In this document: piece by piece, positions 33,895 through 42,405 of the stretch
Numbering within the stretch: the stretch's first letter is position 1
Layout: every line of letters begins with the position of its first letter
From: Streptomyces sp. NBC_00557
Lineage (GTDB): Bacteria; Actinomycetota; Actinomycetes; Streptomycetales; Streptomycetaceae
DNA length: 64,000 bases
Direction of reading: 5' to 3'
NCBI RefSeq assembly: GCF_036345995.1
Contig: NZ_CP107797.1
Span: forward strand, 186,001-250,000
The notes under the pieces: generated by a model
The model's database searches: none
What the model was told of the DNA's origin: nothing
What the model saw: the letters and a program-made list of their open reading frames with translations, nothing else
Translations under genes and position numbers: made by a program

Positions 33895-35385
33895 GTGACG
33901 GAGAGCCGGCAGGCGCCGCCGGCCGGGACCCGGATCGGCGCGCACCAGCTGCGCGAACTTCTCGGCGAGTGGCGCACGGACGGCAGCACCTACACGGCGC
34001 TGGCCGACTCCGTGTGCGGACTGGTCCGGGACGGGTGGCTGCCCGTGACGAGCCGGCTGCCCGCCGAGCGCGACCTGGCGGACGCTCTGGCGGTGAGCCG
34101 TACGACGGTGGCGTCGGCCTACCGGCTGCTGCGCGCGCAGGGCAGGCTGGTCAGCCGCAGAGGCGTGGGCACCTTCGTCGCCCCCGGCCGGGCCGGCCCG
34201 CCGGATCCCCGGCCGGCCTTGGCCGGGGATCCGGCGGCCCGGCCGATCGACCTGATGGTCGCCGCACTGCCGGCCCCCGAACCGTGGCTGTCCCGCGCGA
34301 CGGCAGATGCCGCGGCGCGACTTGTCCGGCACACCGGCGGACACGGCGCGTTCCCGGCCGGGCTGCCGGAGCTGCGCGAGGCCATCGCCGCCCGCTACAC
34401 GGCGCGCGGCCTGCCCACCGACCCCGCGCAGATCCTCGTCACCAACGGCGCGACCGGCGCCCTGACGCTGTTGCTGCGGCAGTTCGGTGCGGCCGGCGAC
34501 CGGATGGCCGTGGAGGCGCCGACGCACCCGGGGGTGCTGCGGTCCCTGCGCCAGGCCGGGGTCCGGCCCGTCCCCGTGAGGCTGTGCGACAGCGGCTGGG
34601 ACCTGTCGGCGTGGCGGGAGACGCTGCACGCGGCCCGGCCGCGACTGGCCCTGCTCACACCCGACTTCCACGTGCCGACCGGTCTGCTGATGCCGCCGGA
34701 GCAGCGTTGCGCGCTGATCGCGCTCGCCCGGACGGCCGGGGTGACCCTGGTGGTCGACGAGACCCTGACCGAACTGTGGCTCGACCCGGCGGTCCAGCCG
34801 CCGCCCGCGCCGTCCGTCCACGGCCGGCCGGACGGGCCGGACACGGTGATCGCCGTGGGCTCGGCGGACAAGTCGTACTGGGGCGGACTGCGGATCGGCT
34901 GGATCCGGGCCGGCGCGCCGACCGTGCGCCGGCTGGCGGAACAGCGCCTCGGCCTGGACGTCTCCTGCCCGGTCATCGACCAGCTCGTGCTCGCCCGGCT
35001 GCTCGGCGACGCGGGCGAGCCGGCCGCGGTCCTGGATTTCCAGCGCGAACGGGCCCGCAGGGGACGCGACACGCTCGTGACCCTGCTGCGCCGGGAGCTT
35101 CCCGCCTGGTCCTTCCGGGAGCCCGCCGGCGGGCTCGCGCTGTGGGTGCGGACCGGCGGCGTCTCCGCCCGGGCGGTCGCCGAGGCCGCCGAACGGCACG
35201 GTGTACGCCTGGCCGCCGAACCGGAGTTCAGCGCCGGGGCGGGCGCGGCGGACGACCACGTCCGGCTGCCGTACACGCAACCGCCCGACGTCCTCGCCGA
35301 GGCGGTACGACGCCTGGCCGAGGCGGTACGGGCCCTGCCGCCCGGCACGAGATCCGGCGGACGCGACGCGCCGACGTCGTTCTGA
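33895..35385 (+). CDS. MocR-type regulator (GntR winged helix fused to class I aminotransferase)
   Basis: A 496-residue protein from GTG 33895 (GAAGGAGG box). The GntR winged helix lies at about residues 38-95 (YTALADSVCGLVRDGWLPVTSRLPAERDLADALAVSRTTVASAYRLL). The aminotransferase fold follows, with the PLP lysine in GSADKSYWGGLRIGW. MocR proteins sense PLP or an amino-acid adduct; a few act as enzymes. In this cluster it may sense an amino acid or amino ketone intermediate. It lies between the StrR-type gene and the KS gene on the same strand. Confidence 0.85.
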   Translation: MTESRQAPPAGTRIGAHQLRELLGEWRTDGSTYTALADSVCGLVRDGWLPVTSRLPAERDLADALAVSRTTVASAYRLLRAQGRLVSRRGVGTFVAPGRAGPPDPRPALAGDPAARPIDLMVAALPAPEPWLSRATADAAARLVRHTGGHGAFPAGLPELREAIAARYTARGLPTDPAQILVTNGATGALTLLLRQFGAAGDRMAVEAPTHPGVLRSLRQAGVRPVPVRLCDSGWDLSAWRETLHAARPRLALLTPDFHVPTGLLMPPEQRCALIALARTAGVTLVVDETLTELWLDPAVQPPPAPSVHGRPDGPDTVIAVGSADKSYWGGLRIGWIRAGAPTVRRLAEQRLGLDVSCPVIDQLVLARLLGDAGEPAAVLDFQRERARRGRDTLVTLLRRELPAWSFREPAGGLALWVRTGGVSARAVAEAAERHGVRLAAEPEFSAGAGAADDHVRLPYTQPPDVLAEAVRRLAEAVRALPPGTRSGGRDAPTSF

Positions 35386-35553
35386 CCGCACGAGGACCAC
35401 AGGGAAGCCGGCTGACCGGGCGTCAGCCGACGACCGCGGATCCCCCGGCTCCCGGCCGGTCCCGGCGGACCGGGGCCACGGGCCGGCCGTCCGGGCACCC
35501 GGCGGCGGCCGGGGGAGTTCTCCGTTCGTTTCTTCGCAGGTGAGGTGGCAGAT

Positions 35554-38139
35554 GTGTCCGGATTCAGGGCGATGACGACGTCGGCGGGCCCGGTGGCGAG
35601 GCGCGACGACAGCTCCTCCCACGTGGCCGTGATCGGTCTGGCATGCCGCTTCCCCGGAGCGCGCGACGCGGACAGGTTCTGGCGGAACCTGGTCGACGGC
35701 GTCGACTCGATCACGCGCCGCGTCACCCCCGGCGGCCACGTCGCCAGAGGACTGCTCGCCGACCCCGAACGCTTCGACGCGGAGTACTTCGGCCTGTCGC
35801 CGCGGGAGGCCCGGCTGATCAACCCGCAGCACCGGGTGTTCCTGGAGTGCGCCGTGGAGGCGCTGGAGAACGCCGGTTACGACCCCGCCCGGTACGCCGG
35901 CGCCATCGGCGTCTACGCCGGCAGCAGCGAGAACGGCTACGCTCAGCTGATCCGGGAGCTGCGCGAACAGCACCGGTCCGGGCACGGGCCGCTGTCCACC
36001 GTGTCCGACTGGGAGATCCGGGTGGCCAACGGGCCCGACTTCCTGTGCAGCAGGGTCGCCCACCGGCTCGGCCTGCGCGGTCCGGCCGTCACGGTGCAGG
36101 CGGCCTGCGCCACCTCGCTGGTGGCCGTCCACCTCGCGGTGCGGGGGCTGCTGAACGGCGACTGCGACCTCGCTCTGGCCGGCGGTGTCACCGTCCGGCT
36201 GCCGTCCCCCGCCCGCCCGTGCGACGACGTGGGCATCCAGGACCCGGACGGCGTGTGCCGCGCTTTCGACGCCCGTGCGCGCGGGCTGGTGGGCGGCGAC
36301 GGCGCCGGCATCGTGGTGCTCAAGCGGCTGGCGGAGGCGCTGGCCGACGGTGACCGGGTGGACGCGGTCATCCGCGGGTCGGCGGTGAACAACGACGGCG
36401 CCGACCGGATCGGGTTCACCGCTCCCGGCGTCGACGGGCAGGCGGCCGTGATCGCGAGCGCGCAGCGCGCGGCCGGGATCGACGCGGCCGGCTGCACCTA
36501 CGTGGAGGCCCACGGGACGGGCACGCCGCTCGGCGACCCCGTCGAGATCGCGGCGCTTACCCGGGCGTTCGGCCGGGATACCGACCGCCGCGGCCCGTGC
36601 TGGATCGGGTCGGTGAAGACCAACATCGGCCACACCGACGCCGCGGCGGGCGCGGCAGGACTGATCAAGACGGTCCTCGCGCTGAAGCACGGCGTCCTGC
36701 CGCCCAGCCTGCACTTCGACACCCCCAACCCGCACATCGACTTCGCGGCCGTCCCGTTCGAGGTGGTCACCCGCACCCGGCGCTGGGAGCCGCCGGACGG
36801 CCTGCCCAGGCGCGCGGGCGTCAGCTCGTTCAGCGTGGGCGGCACCAACGCACACGTCGTGCTGGAGGAGCCCCCGCCGGCGCGGCGGCCCGCGCCGCCG
36901 CCCCGCTCCTGGTACCTGCTGCCGCTGTCGGCCCGGACCCCCGAGGCGCTGGACGCTGCCACCCGCCGCCTCGCCCGGCATCTGCGCGCGCACCGCGACC
37001 TGCCGCCTGCGGACGTGGCATGGACCCTGCAGACCGGGCGCCGCGAACTCGGCCGCCGGCGGTTCGCCCTCGTGCGGGGGCACGCCGACGCCCTCCGTGT
37101 GCTGGACGGCGCCGAACCGGACCGGCTCGTCACCGCCCCGGCCGAAGCCCGGCCCGGGCCGGTGGTCTTCCGGTTCCCGGCGGCGGGCGACCCGCTCGCC
37201 GGACCGGGCGCGGCGCTGCGCTGGTTCACCCGCCTGCACCACTGCGCCCGCCTGTGGCAGCGGGCCGGCGTCGAACCGGGCGCCGTCGAGGGGCGGGGAG
37301 CCGGGGCGCTCGCGGCGGCCGTGGTGGCAGGGGTGTTCCGGCCGGCCGACGCCGTCCGGCTGGTGGCGGCGGCCTGCGACGGGGCGGAACCCGGGCGGCT
37401 GGCGGACCTGGTCCGGCGGGCCGCGCCGCGCCGCCCGGCGCTGCCGCTCACGGTGGACGGGCCGCCCCGGGTGTCGGCGGCCGAGGCCGCGGATCCCGCC
37501 TACTGGGCGGAGTGCCTGCGACGGGCGGTGGCCGAGGAGCCGCACCCCTGCGCCGAGCGGCAGCAGGACGCGGAGCGCATCGTGCTGGACCTGGGGGCGG
37601 CCGGGGTGCCGGGCTCCCAGGAGGACGTGCTGCGCACGCTCGGAGCCCTGTGGCTCAAGGGCGCACGGATCGCCTGGCCCGAACCGGCCGAGGGACGGCG
37701 CCACGCCCGGGTGGCGCTGCCGGCGTATCCCTTCGAGGGCGTCCGGCACACCGTGTCGGACTTCGCGGACCGGCGGCCCGCCGCGACGCAGGAGCCGCCG
37801 GCGGCCCAGCCGGCCCCGGCCGCCGTACCGGAACCGCCCGACGGCTCCTCCGTCCTGGACGCGGTGACCGCTCTGTTCGCCGAGATCCTGCAACTGCCCG
37901 ACGTGGAGCCGGACGACAGCTTCTTCGACCTCGGGGGCGACTCGCTGATCGCCGCACGGTTCGCGGCACGGGCGCGCGAGGTGTTCCCGGTGGACCTCGT
38001 GCCCAGGATGCTGTTCGAGGCGCCCACCGCGTCCCGGCTCGCCGCCCTCATCGAGGACCGCATGGCCCGCGCCGCCCCCTCCGGCCTTTCGGGCCGGCCG
38101 GTCTCCAGGGAGCGGGTGGCAGCGGGAGGTGCGCGATGA
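35554..38139 (+). CDS. PKS: ketosynthase - vestigial acyltransferase - acyl carrier protein
   Basis: An 861-residue protein (GTG 35554 with GAGGTGG box; GTG 35545 and ATG 35572 are alternatives). The KS is intact: Cys185 (QAACATS), His320 (EAHGTGTPLGDP) and His360 (KTNIGHTDAAAG). The following about 300 residues keep the shape of an AT (start YLLPLSARTPEALDAATRRLARHL, later DPAYWAECLRRAVAEE) but are shortened, and the GHSxG nucleophile elbow reads GRGAG (residues 580-584), so Ser is lost. The ACP has Ser797 in LGGDSL. The discrete AT at 42402 must load this ACP in trans. No ketoreductase is present, so a beta-keto product is expected. Overlaps the thioesterase start. Confidence 0.88.
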   Translation: MSGFRAMTTSAGPVARRDDSSSHVAVIGLACRFPGARDADRFWRNLVDGVDSITRRVTPGGHVARGLLADPERFDAEYFGLSPREARLINPQHRVFLECAVEALENAGYDPARYAGAIGVYAGSSENGYAQLIRELREQHRSGHGPLSTVSDWEIRVANGPDFLCSRVAHRLGLRGPAVTVQAACATSLVAVHLAVRGLLNGDCDLALAGGVTVRLPSPARPCDDVGIQDPDGVCRAFDARARGLVGGDGAGIVVLKRLAEALADGDRVDAVIRGSAVNNDGADRIGFTAPGVDGQAAVIASAQRAAGIDAAGCTYVEAHGTGTPLGDPVEIAALTRAFGRDTDRRGPCWIGSVKTNIGHTDAAAGAAGLIKTVLALKHGVLPPSLHFDTPNPHIDFAAVPFEVVTRTRRWEPPDGLPRRAGVSSFSVGGTNAHVVLEEPPPARRPAPPPRSWYLLPLSARTPEALDAATRRLARHLRAHRDLPPADVAWTLQTGRRELGRRRFALVRGHADALRVLDGAEPDRLVTAPAEARPGPVVFRFPAAGDPLAGPGAALRWFTRLHHCARLWQRAGVEPGAVEGRGAGALAAAVVAGVFRPADAVRLVAAACDGAEPGRLADLVRRAAPRRPALPLTVDGPPRVSAAEAADPAYWAECLRRAVAEEPHPCAERQQDAERIVLDLGAAGVPGSQEDVLRTLGALWLKGARIAWPEPAEGRRHARVALPAYPFEGVRHTVSDFADRRPAATQEPPAAQPAPAAVPEPPDGSSVLDAVTALFAEILQLPDVEPDDSFFDLGGDSLIAARFAARAREVFPVDLVPRMLFEAPTASRLAALIEDRMARAAPSGLSGRPVSRERVAAGGAR

Positions 38140-38882
38140 CCCGGTGGGCCGTGCGCAGGCACCGGAGGCCGGACGCGGCCGTCTCCCTCTACTGCTTCCC
38201 GCATGCCGGCGGCTCCCCGGGCGAGTACGTCCGCTGGTCCGACGACCTGCCCGGCGTGCAGGTCTGGGCCGTACACCTGCCGGGCCGCACCACCCGCCGG
38301 GCGGAGCCGCCCTTCACGCGCATCGAACCACTGGTGGACGCCCTGGTGTCGGAGATGTCCTTCGACCGGCCGTCGCTGTTCTTCGGGCACAGCCTCGGTG
38401 CGCTGGTGGCGTTCGAGACGGCGCGGGAACTGCGCCGCCGGGGCCTGCCCGGACCCGAGCGGCTGATCGTCTCCTCGTGCCCGGCTCCACCGCTGCCACC
38501 GGTGCGCACCCGCCTGAGCACCCTGCCGGACGACCGGCTGTGCGCGGAGCTCGAACGGCGCTGGGGCGAGCGCCTCGACCACGTCCGCGACGATCCCGTG
38601 CTGCTGGCGGACGCCCTCGCCTGCCTCCGGGCGGACCTGGCTCTCCTGGAGAACTACCGGCACCGCCCCGGCCGCCCGCTGGACGTCCCGATCACCGTCC
38701 TCGCGGGCGAGCGTGAACCGTGGACGGACCGGGCCGCCGACTGGGCGGCGCACACCCGGGCGTCGCCCGAGGCGCCCCGGCTGCTGCCCGGCGGCCACTT
38801 CTACTTCCGCGAAGGGCGCGAGCAAGCCCTGCGCGCCATAGGGGAGATCACGACGAAAGGACTCCGACCGTGGACCGTATAG
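38136..38882 (+). CDS. Type II thioesterase
   Basis: A 248-residue alpha/beta hydrolase of the editing type. It has the N-terminal CFPHAGGSPGEYVRW, the nucleophile motif GHSLG (Ser86), and the late His in LPGGHFYFRE. Type II thioesterases remove wrong or stalled acyl groups from carrier proteins. ATG 38136 overlaps the PKS stop (ATGA). It could also release the product, since no type I TE domain is present in the cluster. Confidence 0.88.
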   Translation: MTRWAVRRHRRPDAAVSLYCFPHAGGSPGEYVRWSDDLPGVQVWAVHLPGRTTRRAEPPFTRIEPLVDALVSEMSFDRPSLFFGHSLGALVAFETARELRRRGLPGPERLIVSSCPAPPLPPVRTRLSTLPDDRLCAELERRWGERLDHVRDDPVLLADALACLRADLALLENYRHRPGRPLDVPITVLAGEREPWTDRAADWAAHTRASPEAPRLLPGGHFYFREGREQALRAIGEITTKGLRPWTV

Positions 38883-39775
38883 GAGTCGTGGGCGCCGGCA
38901 CCATGGGGCGCGGAGTCGCCCAGCTCTTCGCCGAGCACGGCCACGAGGTCGTGCTCGTGGACACCGCCGAGCAGGCCCTCGCATCCGCACGGGACGGCAT
39001 CGCCACGAACGTGCGGCTCGCCCCGCTGCTCCGCCCGGGAACGCGACCCGGCTCACCGGAGGAGGTCACCGGGCGCATCCGGTTCACCACCGACCTGCGC
39101 TCCTTGCGCACGGCGGACTACGTCTTCGAGATGGTCACCGAGGACTGGGCGGTCAAGCGCCCCCTGTACGGCGAACTCGACGCGCTGTGCCGCCCCGGGG
39201 TGCCCTTCGGCGTCAACACGTCCGCGATACCCATCACCCGTGTCGCCGCGGCCACCAGCCGGCCGGAGCACGTCATCGGCACGCACTTCATGAACCCCGC
39301 CCCGCTCAAGCCCACGGTCGAGGTGATCCGCGGCCACCACACCAGCGACGACACCGTGGCACGCACGCGGGCGCTGCTGGAGGGGGTGGGCCGCAGGCAG
39401 ATCGTCGTAGCCGATTCCCCGGGCTTCGTGACGAACCGGGTGGCCATGCTCACCGTCAACGAGGCCATGTTCCTGGTCCACGAGCAGGTGGCCGGGGCCG
39501 ACGAGGTCGACCGGCTGTTCCGGGAGTGCCTCGGGCACGCGATGGGGCCGCTGGAGACGGCCGACCTCATCGGCCTGGACACCGTGCTGCTGTCGCTCCA
39601 GGTCCTCCACGAGGAGTTCAACGACCCCAAGTTCCGGCCCTGCCCGCTGCTGCGGCGCCTCGTCGAGGCCGGGCTGCTCGGCAGGAAGACGGGCCGAGGC
39701 TTCCATTCGTACGCATCCGCGTCCGCAACTCCATCCCGATCCGCATCCGCATCCGGAGGGGCACATCATGGCTGA
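38870..39775 (+). CDS. 3-hydroxyacyl-CoA dehydrogenase-like enzyme (seryl-ACP dehydrogenase, ZmaG type)
   Basis: A 301-residue NAD-dependent dehydrogenase: GVVGAGTMGRGVAQLFAEHGHEVVLVD binds NAD, and the catalytic His lies in GTHFMNPAPLKPTVEVI, with NTSAIPITRVAAAT and SPGFVTNRV blocks. In the zwittermicin and guadinomine pathways a homologue oxidises the hydroxymethyl side chain of seryl-ACP to the aldehyde, the first of two oxidations to aminomalonyl-ACP. All four genes of that route follow one another here. GTG 38870 overlaps the thioesterase end by 13 nt. The C-terminus carries a Ser/Ala-rich tail. Confidence 0.85.
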   Translation: MDRIGVVGAGTMGRGVAQLFAEHGHEVVLVDTAEQALASARDGIATNVRLAPLLRPGTRPGSPEEVTGRIRFTTDLRSLRTADYVFEMVTEDWAVKRPLYGELDALCRPGVPFGVNTSAIPITRVAAATSRPEHVIGTHFMNPAPLKPTVEVIRGHHTSDDTVARTRALLEGVGRRQIVVADSPGFVTNRVAMLTVNEAMFLVHEQVAGADEVDRLFRECLGHAMGPLETADLIGLDTVLLSLQVLHEEFNDPKFRPCPLLRRLVEAGLLGRKTGRGFHSYASASATPSRSASASGGAHHG

Positions 39776-40049
39776 CGACAAGGCCGAGGACGACAAGCGC
39801 CTGATACGCGACTTCATCGCCGAGCACACGCACGGCGTGCTCGTGGACGACGACGAGGACCTGCTGGCCGGCGGGTACGTCAACTCGCTCTTCGCCGTGC
39901 AGATGGTGCTGTGGGTGGAGCGGACCTTCGGCATCCGCGTGGACGGCGCGGATCTGGACTTCGCCAACTTCTCCTCGGTCGACGCCGTCGCGGCGTTCGT
40001 GGCCGGACGGCGGACACCGGCGGGGGGCGCCGTATGGACTTCGAACTGA
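39768..40049 (+). CDS. Acyl carrier protein for the aminomalonyl extender unit
   Basis: A 93-residue carrier protein from ATG 39768, overlapping the previous gene by 8 nt. The attachment Ser40 lies in GGYVNSLFAVQMV, the variant motif of hydroxymalonyl/aminomalonyl ACPs rather than GxDS. It would carry serine, then the aldehyde, then aminomalonate. Its stop overlaps the acyl-CoA dehydrogenase gene by 16 nt. Confidence 0.85.
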   Translation: MADDKAEDDKRLIRDFIAEHTHGVLVDDDEDLLAGGYVNSLFAVQMVLWVERTFGIRVDGADLDFANFSSVDAVAAFVAGRRTPAGGAVWTSN

Positions 40050-41212
40050 CCGAGGAGCAGCGGCGGCTGCGCAAGGAAATCGTCGCGTTCGCCCGCGAGG
40101 AACTCGGCCGCGACGCCGACGCCCGCGACCGGGAGGGCAGTTTCCCCTGGGCCGACTGGCGGCGGTGCGCCGACTTCGGGGTGCTGGGCTGGCCGGTGCC
40201 CGAGGAGTACGGCGGAAGCGGCCTGGACCCGCTGACCACCATCGTCGCCCTGGAGGCGCTCGGCTACGGATGCCGCGACAACGGGCTGGTGTTCGCGGTC
40301 AACAACCATCTGTGGGCCTGCGTGATCCACCTGCTGCTGCACGGCACGCCGGAGCAGAAGCGCCGCTTCCTGCCGCAGCTGGCCTCCGGCGCCCTCATCG
40401 GTGCCCACGCGCTGTCCGAACCCGAGGCCGGCTCGGACATCCTGAGCATGACCACGACCGCCCGGCGCGAGGGCGACGGCTACCGGCTCCACGGCGGCAA
40501 GTGCTTCGTCAGCAACGGCCCGGTCGCCGACGTCTTCGTCACCCTCGCGCGCACCGGCGACGGCGGCGCCCGGGCGCAGGACCAGCTGTCGGCGTTCCTG
40601 GTCACCAGCGACATGCCCGGAGTCGTGAAGACGCGCGAGCAATCGAAGATGGGGCTGCGCAGCACCCCGATGGGGGGCGTCGAGTTCGACGGCACCCCGG
40701 TGCCCGCCTCGCATCTGCTGGGCCGCGAGGGCGGCGGATACCAGGTCTTCACCTCGGCCATCGAGTGGGAGCGGTCCTTCATGTTCGCCGCCCACGTCGG
40801 CGCCATGGAGCGGCTGCTGGAGACCTCCGTGCGGCACGCCAACTCCCGCCGGCAGTTCGGCCGCAGCATCGGCGCCTACCAGGCGGTCTCCCACCGGATC
40901 GCGGACATGAGGATCCGGCTGGAACTGTCCCGGATGCTGCTCTACCGGGTGGGGTGGCTGAAGCGGGAGGGCCGGCTGGCGCTCCCGGAGGCCACGATGG
41001 CGAAGATCGTCATCAGCGAGGGGCTGGTGCAGACGGCCATGGAAGCGGCCGAGGTGCACGGGGCGCGCGGCTACCTGGCCGACGACGGCATCGAGCGCGA
41101 GCTGCGCGACGCCCTCGGCGGACCCGTCTACGCGGGAACCAACGCCGTCCAGCGCGGCATCCTCGCCGAACTGACCGGCGTACGGGGCGCGTTGTCGGGA
41201 GGTGGGATGTGA
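40034..41212 (+). CDS. Acyl-CoA dehydrogenase-like flavoenzyme (aminomalonyl-semialdehyde-ACP oxidation, ZmaI type)
   Basis: A 392-residue FAD enzyme with typical ACAD blocks: WPVPEEYGGSGLDPLTT, AHALSEPEAGSDILSM, KMGLRSTPMGGVEFDGTPVP, RQFGRSIGAYQAVSHRIADM and the C-terminal VYAGTNAVQRGILAE. In the aminomalonyl-ACP pathway the homologue oxidises the aldehyde to the carboxylate. ATG 40034 lies inside the end of the ACP gene, and its stop overlaps the next start (ATGTGATG), so expression is coupled. Confidence 0.85.
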   Translation: MDFELTEEQRRLRKEIVAFAREELGRDADARDREGSFPWADWRRCADFGVLGWPVPEEYGGSGLDPLTTIVALEALGYGCRDNGLVFAVNNHLWACVIHLLLHGTPEQKRRFLPQLASGALIGAHALSEPEAGSDILSMTTTARREGDGYRLHGGKCFVSNGPVADVFVTLARTGDGGARAQDQLSAFLVTSDMPGVVKTREQSKMGLRSTPMGGVEFDGTPVPASHLLGREGGGYQVFTSAIEWERSFMFAAHVGAMERLLETSVRHANSRRQFGRSIGAYQAVSHRIADMRIRLELSRMLLYRVGWLKREGRLALPEATMAKIVISEGLVQTAMEAAEVHGARGYLADDGIERELRDALGGPVYAGTNAVQRGILAELTGVRGALSGGGM

Positions 41213-42405
41213 TGAGGATCCCGTTGGCCGTGCCGGTGCCCCTGCACCTCGCCGACGACCTGGCCCGGCGGATCTACTTCGTCTCCGAGGCGATCACCGG
41301 CTTCTCCCTGGTGCGGACGCGAGACGAGGTCACCGCCGTGGACGTGGCCCTGGCGCCGTGCGCCGCCGCGCCGGCCGAGCTCGCCCGCAAACTCGGCCTG
41401 CTGGCCGGCGACGTGCTGGGCCTGCGCCGGACCGAACCGGAGGTGGTGTGGCAGTCCGCCGCGGCGGGGCCGGTGCGGGACGTGTTCGGCGCACTCGTGG
41501 CACAGGGCGTCGTGGCCGAGTCCGGAGCCGGGCAGCTCGCCGTCGGCGAGCCGGTCCTCTCCCTCATGGACCATCTCGACGCCCGGCTGCGGGCCGTGCT
41601 CGCCACGGAGTTCGGTGCCCGCGAGTTCCGCTATCCCACGCTGCTGCCCGCCCACGCCCTGCTCCGCACCGGCTACGTCGAGTCCTTCCCGCACCTGCTG
41701 ATGTTCGTCTCCCGGCTGCACGCCGACGTCGACAGCTACCGCGGCTTCCTGCAGACCATGGGCCACTGCGGCGGCGGTGTGGGCGCCCTGACGCAGGGGC
41801 TGCGCGCCCACGGCGGCGCCTTCGACCACTGTCTTCCGCCGACGATGTGCTTCCACACCTACCACCAGTACGCCGACGGGCCGCTGCCCGCGCCGTCACT
41901 GGTGGTGACCTCGCGCGGCAAGTCGTTCCGGCACGAGTCCCGCTACCGCCGTTCCCTGGAGCGGCTGTGGGACTTCACCATTCGCGAGGCCGTGTTCCTG
42001 GGCCCGGCGGACTTCGTCCTCGATTGTCGCAGCAGGCTGATGGAACGCACCTACGCACTGGTGGAGTCCCTCGGCCTGGGCGGCCGGTGCGAGGTCGCAG
42101 GCGACCCCTTCTTCCTCGGCGAGGACGCGGCCCAGCGGTCCTGGTCCCAGCGGCTGCTGAAGCTGAAGTACGAGCTGCGGCTGCCATGGGGCGAAGCGGA
42201 CGGGCAGGACGTCGCGGTGGGCTCGTTCAACTACCACGAGCAGCACTTCGCGAAGGGGTTCGGGATCACCGACGACGCCGACGAGCCCGTGTTCACCGGC
42301 TGCGCCGGCTTCGGCCTGGAACGGCTCGCCTACGCCTTCCTGTGCCGGCACGGTCTGGATCCGGCCGGCTGGCCCGAGGACGTGCGCGCGGCGGTGGCGT
42401 CATGA
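41212..42405 (+). CDS. Amino-acid:[carrier protein] ligase, class II aaRS-like (seryl-ACP ligase)
   Basis: A 397-residue homologue of class II seryl-tRNA synthetases that lacks the tRNA-binding arm. Recognisable blocks are VLATEFGAREFRYPTLLPAHALLRTGYVESFPHLLMF, PTMCFHTYHQYADG (motif 2 region, RGKSFRHESRY) and the motif 3-like GCAGFGLERLAYAFLCRHGLDP. Such proteins charge a free amino acid onto a carrier protein. In the zwittermicin pathway (ZmaJ) the amino acid is L-serine. The position between the acyl-CoA dehydrogenase and AT genes fits Ser loading of the ACP at 39768. ATG 41212 overlaps the preceding stop. Confidence 0.82.
   Translation: MRIPLAVPVPLHLADDLARRIYFVSEAITGFSLVRTRDEVTAVDVALAPCAAAPAELARKLGLLAGDVLGLRRTEPEVVWQSAAAGPVRDVFGALVAQGVVAESGAGQLAVGEPVLSLMDHLDARLRAVLATEFGAREFRYPTLLPAHALLRTGYVESFPHLLMFVSRLHADVDSYRGFLQTMGHCGGGVGALTQGLRAHGGAFDHCLPPTMCFHTYHQYADGPLPAPSLVVTSRGKSFRHESRYRRSLERLWDFTIREAVFLGPADFVLDCRSRLMERTYALVESLGLGGRCEVAGDPFFLGEDAAQRSWSQRLLKLKYELRLPWGEADGQDVAVGSFNYHEQHFAKGFGITDDADEPVFTGCAGFGLERLAYAFLCRHGLDPAGWPEDVRAAVAS

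Noticed and set aside
33661..37893. A 1410-codon minus-strand open frame.
   Set aside because: It is antisense to the StrR-type, MocR-type and PKS genes, has repetitive Gly/Arg/Val-rich composition and no domain. Long antisense frames are expected in GC-rich DNA.
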